Shown here piece after piece: positions 52,136 to 54,982 of a stretch of 54,982 nucleotides of DNA. Location of the stretch: positions 1-54,982 of the forward strand of contig JAJDDX010000263.1 of NCBI GenBank assembly GCA_029260055.1. Direction: 5' to 3'. The notes beneath the pieces were generated by a model that did not search any database, was not told the origin of the DNA, and worked only from the letters and a program-made list of their open reading frames with translations. Source of the DNA: Phycisphaerae bacterium (GTDB taxonomy: Bacteria; Planctomycetota; Phycisphaerae; UBA1845). Every line of letters starts with the position of its first letter. Positions within the stretch are counted from its first letter, which is position 1. The position numbers and the translations under genes are program-made.

Positions 52136-52224
52136 GGGTGGCATGGGCAAGCGCTAGCTTGCCCGTGTTCCTCGATAGCCAACGTGCACGGGCAAATCCC
52201 GGCGCGCCGGGACCCATGCCACCC
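52136..52224. repeat. BIME-like nested palindrome between ADH and DAG kinase genes
   Basis: Outer arms GGGTGGCATGGG (52136-52147) and CCCATGCCACCC (52213-52224) are perfectly complementary. Inside are a hairpin GGGCAAGC/GCTTGCCC (52145-52152/52157-52164) and a perfect 16-base palindrome TCCCGGCGCGCCGGGA (52197-52212). Like family 1 it starts with GGGTGG. It splits an otherwise tight operon and may weaken expression of the last gene. The rest of the 220-base gap (52112-52331) shows nothing else. Confidence 0.7.
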
Positions 52225-52331
52225 GTCAGATCAGCTCTGACGGAAAAGTAGATGGTGTCCAAGCGTCACGGGTGAGGCGCGGGCAACTTGCAGCGAAGGA
52301 AGTGTCGCCAAGGCAAAGACGGGCCGACTTG

Positions 52332-53285
52332 ATGAGTCAGGCATCCGACATCCTGATCGTCGTGAATCCGACCTCGGGCCGGGGACGCGGGCAGCGCGCC
52401 GCCGAAGCGGTGGCGGCCGACTTGCACAAGCGTGGCGCCGATGCCGTCATCCGCCATACGACCGCCATGGGAGACGCGGAGCAGGTCGCCCGCGAAGTGA
52501 GCCTGGACCCAGCGCAGCGTCCCCGCTGCATCGTCGCGTGCGGCGGCGATGGAACCATGCAGGAAATCGCCAACGCGCTCGCCTCGCTGAAGGCGGAACT
52601 GGCGGACGATTGCCCGGTGATGGGGCTGGCGCCGGCCGGGCGCTGCAACGATTTCGCCCGCGTGCTGGGCGTCACGCCCAATCCGGGCGTCATCGCCGGT
52701 ATCCTCGCCGACGGTGAACCTCGCGCGATCGATCTGGGGCGGGTCAACGGGCGCTACTTCTGCACCGTCGCGACGGTGGGTGTCGACGCCGACATCTCCA
52801 GCTACGTCGACAAGATGGGTGTGCCGCTGACCGGAACCGCTGCCTACCTCTACGGTACGCTGTGCGTCTTGCGACGCTATCGGGGAAGGCACTTGCGAAT
52901 CGAAGGCGATTTCGGCGTGATCGAACAGCCTGTCTTTGTCGCGTCGAGCGCGAACACATCCTCCTACGGTGGTGCTATTCCGATCGCGCCAGAGGCTGTA
53001 CCGGACGATGGAAAGCTCGACCTCTGCCTGATCGACGACATCTCGAGGCTTCGATCGCTAACCATGTTTCCGCGCGTGTTGTTCGGGCGCCATTGTTTGC
53101 AGCGCGAGGTGCGTTTCCTGCGCACATCGCGTATGAACATCCAGTCGGACAAACCAGCAGAACTCTGGGCGGACGGCGAACGCATCGGATGCACCCCAGC
53201 CACCATCGAAGTCGCCCCGGCCGCGGTTCGTGTCATGCTTCCGCGTGATTCGAACGTCGGATCAAACGGCGCGGCTAAGACCTGA
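52332..53285 (+). CDS. Diacylglycerol kinase catalytic-family lipid kinase
   Basis: 317 aa from the ATG at 52332; a GTG at 52272 would add 20 residues without family match. ATP-dependent phosphorylation of a diacyl- or related glycerol (DAGK/YegS type). Seen: VVNPTSGRGRG (10-20), the ATP loop GGDGT (71-75) followed by MQEIANAL, and a C-terminal lobe with SYGGAIPIAPEAVPDDGKLDL and WADGE. The usual PLGTGNDFAR is here PAGRCNDFAR (101-110), an unusual change next to the active site. Last gene of the lipid operon by direction, after a repeat-filled gap; it could phosphorylate the neutral lipid made by the genes before it (inference). Confidence 0.9.
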   Translation: MSQASDILIVVNPTSGRGRGQRAAEAVAADLHKRGADAVIRHTTAMGDAEQVAREVSLDPAQRPRCIVACGGDGTMQEIANALASLKAELADDCPVMGLAPAGRCNDFARVLGVTPNPGVIAGILADGEPRAIDLGRVNGRYFCTVATVGVDADISSYVDKMGVPLTGTAAYLYGTLCVLRRYRGRHLRIEGDFGVIEQPVFVASSANTSSYGGAIPIAPEAVPDDGKLDLCLIDDISRLRSLTMFPRVLFGRHCLQREVRFLRTSRMNIQSDKPAELWADGERIGCTPATIEVAPAAVRVMLPRDSNVGSNGAAKT

Positions 53286-53321
53286 TTCACCCACCGATTC
53301 GGCGATTCCTCGAGACCGGCG

Positions 53322-54779
53322 TCAGAAGGGCGTGCACCAACGCAACACCGCCACGCCAAAGCCTATCGCCACGATCGCCGGGAAGATGAGGTACTGAAAC
53401 ACACCCGTATAGATCAGAATGATAAACAGCAGAATCCCGAACGAACGCAATCGTGAGTAGATCGGGCCGAAGGTGCGTGGAAACAGATGTTCGAGGACCC
53501 ATGACCCGTCCAGTGGCGGGATCGGAATCAGATTGAAGAACGCGAGCAGCGTGTTGATCAGGAAGCTGAGCTTGAGGACCGTGAGCACGGCGCCTATCAC
53601 TTTCGCACCTGCGACTCCCTCCACCGTCACCCCATCAAAGAAGTCGAAGGTCGAGTAATTCGCCACGGTTGCGCTCGGGGCGACGGCTTCAAGGATGTAC
53701 GCCCCACCGAGCAAGAGGATCAGCGACGCGGACGCCATGAGCAAGTTGGACCCGGGGCCGGCAAGGGATACGAGTATGTGCGCCCGACGCCATCGCGGCA
53801 GCCCTTCCATCTGGACCGGGACCGGCCGGGCCCAGCCGAACACCGCCTGCCCCGCCATGAAGAGTATCAGTGGCAAAAGCAACGTGCCGATGGGGTCGAT
53901 GTGCGCGAGCGGGCTGAGCGTGACTCGACCCAGGCGCCGCGCCAAGTCGTCGCCCAACCACCATGCCGTGATCGCGTGTGCCGCTTCGTGAACGCTGAGC
54001 GACATGAGGATGACGAGCAGCCCCGCCGCAATCATCCCCCAATTGTGCTCCTGCTCGAGCACCGATTGCGCCACCACCGATGACGCCTTCGCTTCCTTCT
54101 GAGTGACCGGTCTCCGCACCTCCTCGTCACCTCGGTATACGCCGTCGGCCGCGTCACGCGCGCCGGAATCGCCGTCGAACAGCCAGAGCGTGGCCGGAAT
54201 CGACACCACCAATCCGGCGATCAGAAAGATGAACGCCGCCGTGCAAACGGCCCGCGAATGGTCCCACGCGCGCGCGCGGCGCACGCGCTTGCGGTGGAGG
54301 ATCAGCAAAACGACCGTGGCGATGGCAGGTGGAATACCAATGATCGGCACGAAGGCGCAGGCCGAGGTGATCAGAGCCCACACCGCCAGCGACGACACCT
54401 TGGGCCACAGCAACGGCCCGCGATCCGGGGCAGCGTCCTCCGTGGCCGGCGCCTCGTCGGCCTGTTTCGCGTCCAACGCCCCGAGACGTCGAATGAGCGA
54501 CTCCGCCTGCTGCGACGAAACCACAAAGCCGATCTCCTGCTCGAACGTCGAAAAGCGTACGATGTAGCCGCTACCGTGCGCCGCCACGTAAATGTCGGAC
54601 GGCCAACGCGATGCGGGGAATTCCGTCCGCTCGTCTCCGCGGCTGAGCATGATCCGCTCGGGCTCGACGGAGACTCCCCAGGCCTGACCGGCTGCGTCCG
54701 TCCACACTGCATCCGCGCCGGTGCGAGCCGAGTCGTCGCCGGAAGCTTGGGGCTGGTCGCCGTTTTCGTTACTGTCCAT
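53322..54779 (-). CDS. Membrane M50-family metalloprotease (site-2 protease type)
   Basis: 485 aa from the ATG at 54779; the frame opens 47 codons earlier, but that part overlaps lptB. Intramembrane zinc protease of the short M50B type. Seen: a polar N-terminal part (to about 120), two membrane helices (about 125-160 and 178-203), then the core with the zinc motif HEAAH (264-268), SPLAHIDPIGTLLLP, FGWARPVPV, SLAGPGSNLL, and NLIPIPPLDG (416-425) with the third ligand Asp424. The N-terminal 250 residues, including a PH-like segment SVEPERIMLSRGDERTEFPA, are an addition to the roughly 220-residue core. It follows lptB by 19 bases on the same strand. Substrate unknown. Confidence 0.9.
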   Translation of the reverse strand: MDSNENGDQPQASGDDSARTGADAVWTDAAGQAWGVSVEPERIMLSRGDERTEFPASRWPSDIYVAAHGSGYIVRFSTFEQEIGFVVSSQQAESLIRRLGALDAKQADEAPATEDAAPDRGPLLWPKVSSLAVWALITSACAFVPIIGIPPAIATVVLLILHRKRVRRARAWDHSRAVCTAAFIFLIAGLVVSIPATLWLFDGDSGARDAADGVYRGDEEVRRPVTQKEAKASSVVAQSVLEQEHNWGMIAAGLLVILMSLSVHEAAHAITAWWLGDDLARRLGRVTLSPLAHIDPIGTLLLPLILFMAGQAVFGWARPVPVQMEGLPRWRRAHILVSLAGPGSNLLMASASLILLLGGAYILEAVAPSATVANYSTFDFFDGVTVEGVAGAKVIGAVLTVLKLSFLINTLLAFFNLIPIPPLDGSWVLEHLFPRTFGPIYSRLRSFGILLFIILIYTGVFQYLIFPAIVAIGFGVAVLRWCTPF

Positions 54780-54798
54780 TCGCTGGGCCTGGGGGGTG

Positions 54799-54982
54799 TT
54801 ACGCCTCGATCGGGGTGTCGAATTCTTCCGCGCGGAAGCTGCTTCCGAGGTAGGTCTTGCGCACCAGTTCGTTTCGCACGATCTCCGGAGGCGTGCCCTC
54901 AGCCAATTTGCGCCCGTCATGGACGATGTAGCTTCGGTCCGTCACCCGGAGGGTCTCGCGCACGTTGGGGTCGGTCAGGAGG
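54799..54982 (-). CDS. lptB: LPS export ABC transporter ATP-binding protein LptB, C-terminal part
   Basis: The last 60 codons are in the window and end in TAA (54801-54799); the rest lies beyond the right edge, so no start is visible. Seen: LLTDPNVRETLRVTDRSYIV, which matches the H-loop region of LptB (LITDHNVRETL) but with Pro where the switch His normally is; then HDGRKLAEGTPPEI and VRKTYLGSSF. LptB powers LPS extraction from the inner membrane together with LptFG. With lpxA in the same window it supports a lipid A outer membrane. The missing His is notable and described under findings. Confidence 0.85.
   Translation of the reverse strand, partial: LLTDPNVRETLRVTDRSYIVHDGRKLAEGTPPEIVRNELVRKTYLGSSFRAEEFDTPIEA

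Overview
The window looks like a GC-rich planctomycete chromosome (Planctomycetota, possibly Phycisphaerae-like; this is inference). The reasons are large secreted Cys-rich proteins ending in dockerin-like calcium-binding repeats, DCNxNGxPD-type repeats, families of lone transmembrane proteins, and abundant palindromic intergenic repeats. lpxA and the end of lptB point to an LPS-bearing outer membrane, and ispG to the MEP isoprenoid route. No rRNA, tRNA, CRISPR or prophage was seen.

Layout. 1-1175: a RAYT (REP-associated HUH transposase) gene flanked on both sides by REP-like hairpins whose stems vary with compensation. 1199-2401: ispG (-). 2638-5442: an envelope gene set (+) of a CsgG/LpoB-like lipoprotein with TPR-like tail, a triple-LPP20-domain exported protein and a tiny lipoprotein, closed by a bidirectional terminator. 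5554-6168: a GNAT acetyltransferase (-).

6252-30524: eight tandem paralogues on the minus strand (called A to H here, with H first in transcription order), each 730-1131 aa: signal peptide, two beta-rich modules, Cys-rich repeats, usually one PPC-like module, an invariant DARQPH block and a dockerin-like tail ending in CP. Four of the seven spacers are 108-110 nt. Two of the three longer ones hold palindromic repeats.

30582-33647: a putative array promoter, a candidate small RNA with a strong terminator, lpxA, a family 4 uracil-DNA glycosylase and an alpha/beta hydrolase. 33724-42727: six tandem paralogues on the plus strand (about 470-496 aa) with one N-terminal membrane segment and a C-terminus recalling GspG-type pseudopilins. 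42733-44631: a secreted beta-helix protein (-) that carries the same Cys-rich module as the eight-gene array.

45150-53285: a lipid operon: PlsC, a 1415-aa fusion of fatty-acyl reductase, AMP-forming acyl ligase, acyl carrier and PlsC domains, a HAD-IB phosphatase, a zinc alcohol dehydrogenase and, after a palindromic repeat, a diacylglycerol-kinase-family enzyme. Three junctions are coupled (1-nt gap, 1-nt and 4-nt overlaps). The set resembles ElbD-type ether-lipid synthesis of myxobacteria. 53322-54982: a site-2-type M50 protease and the C-terminus of lptB (-), cut by the window edge.

The most unusual contents are the two expanded paralogue families, the Cys-rich module shared with the beta-helix protein, the fused lipid enzyme in its operon, and the RAYT/REP system that has also invaded the spacers of the array.
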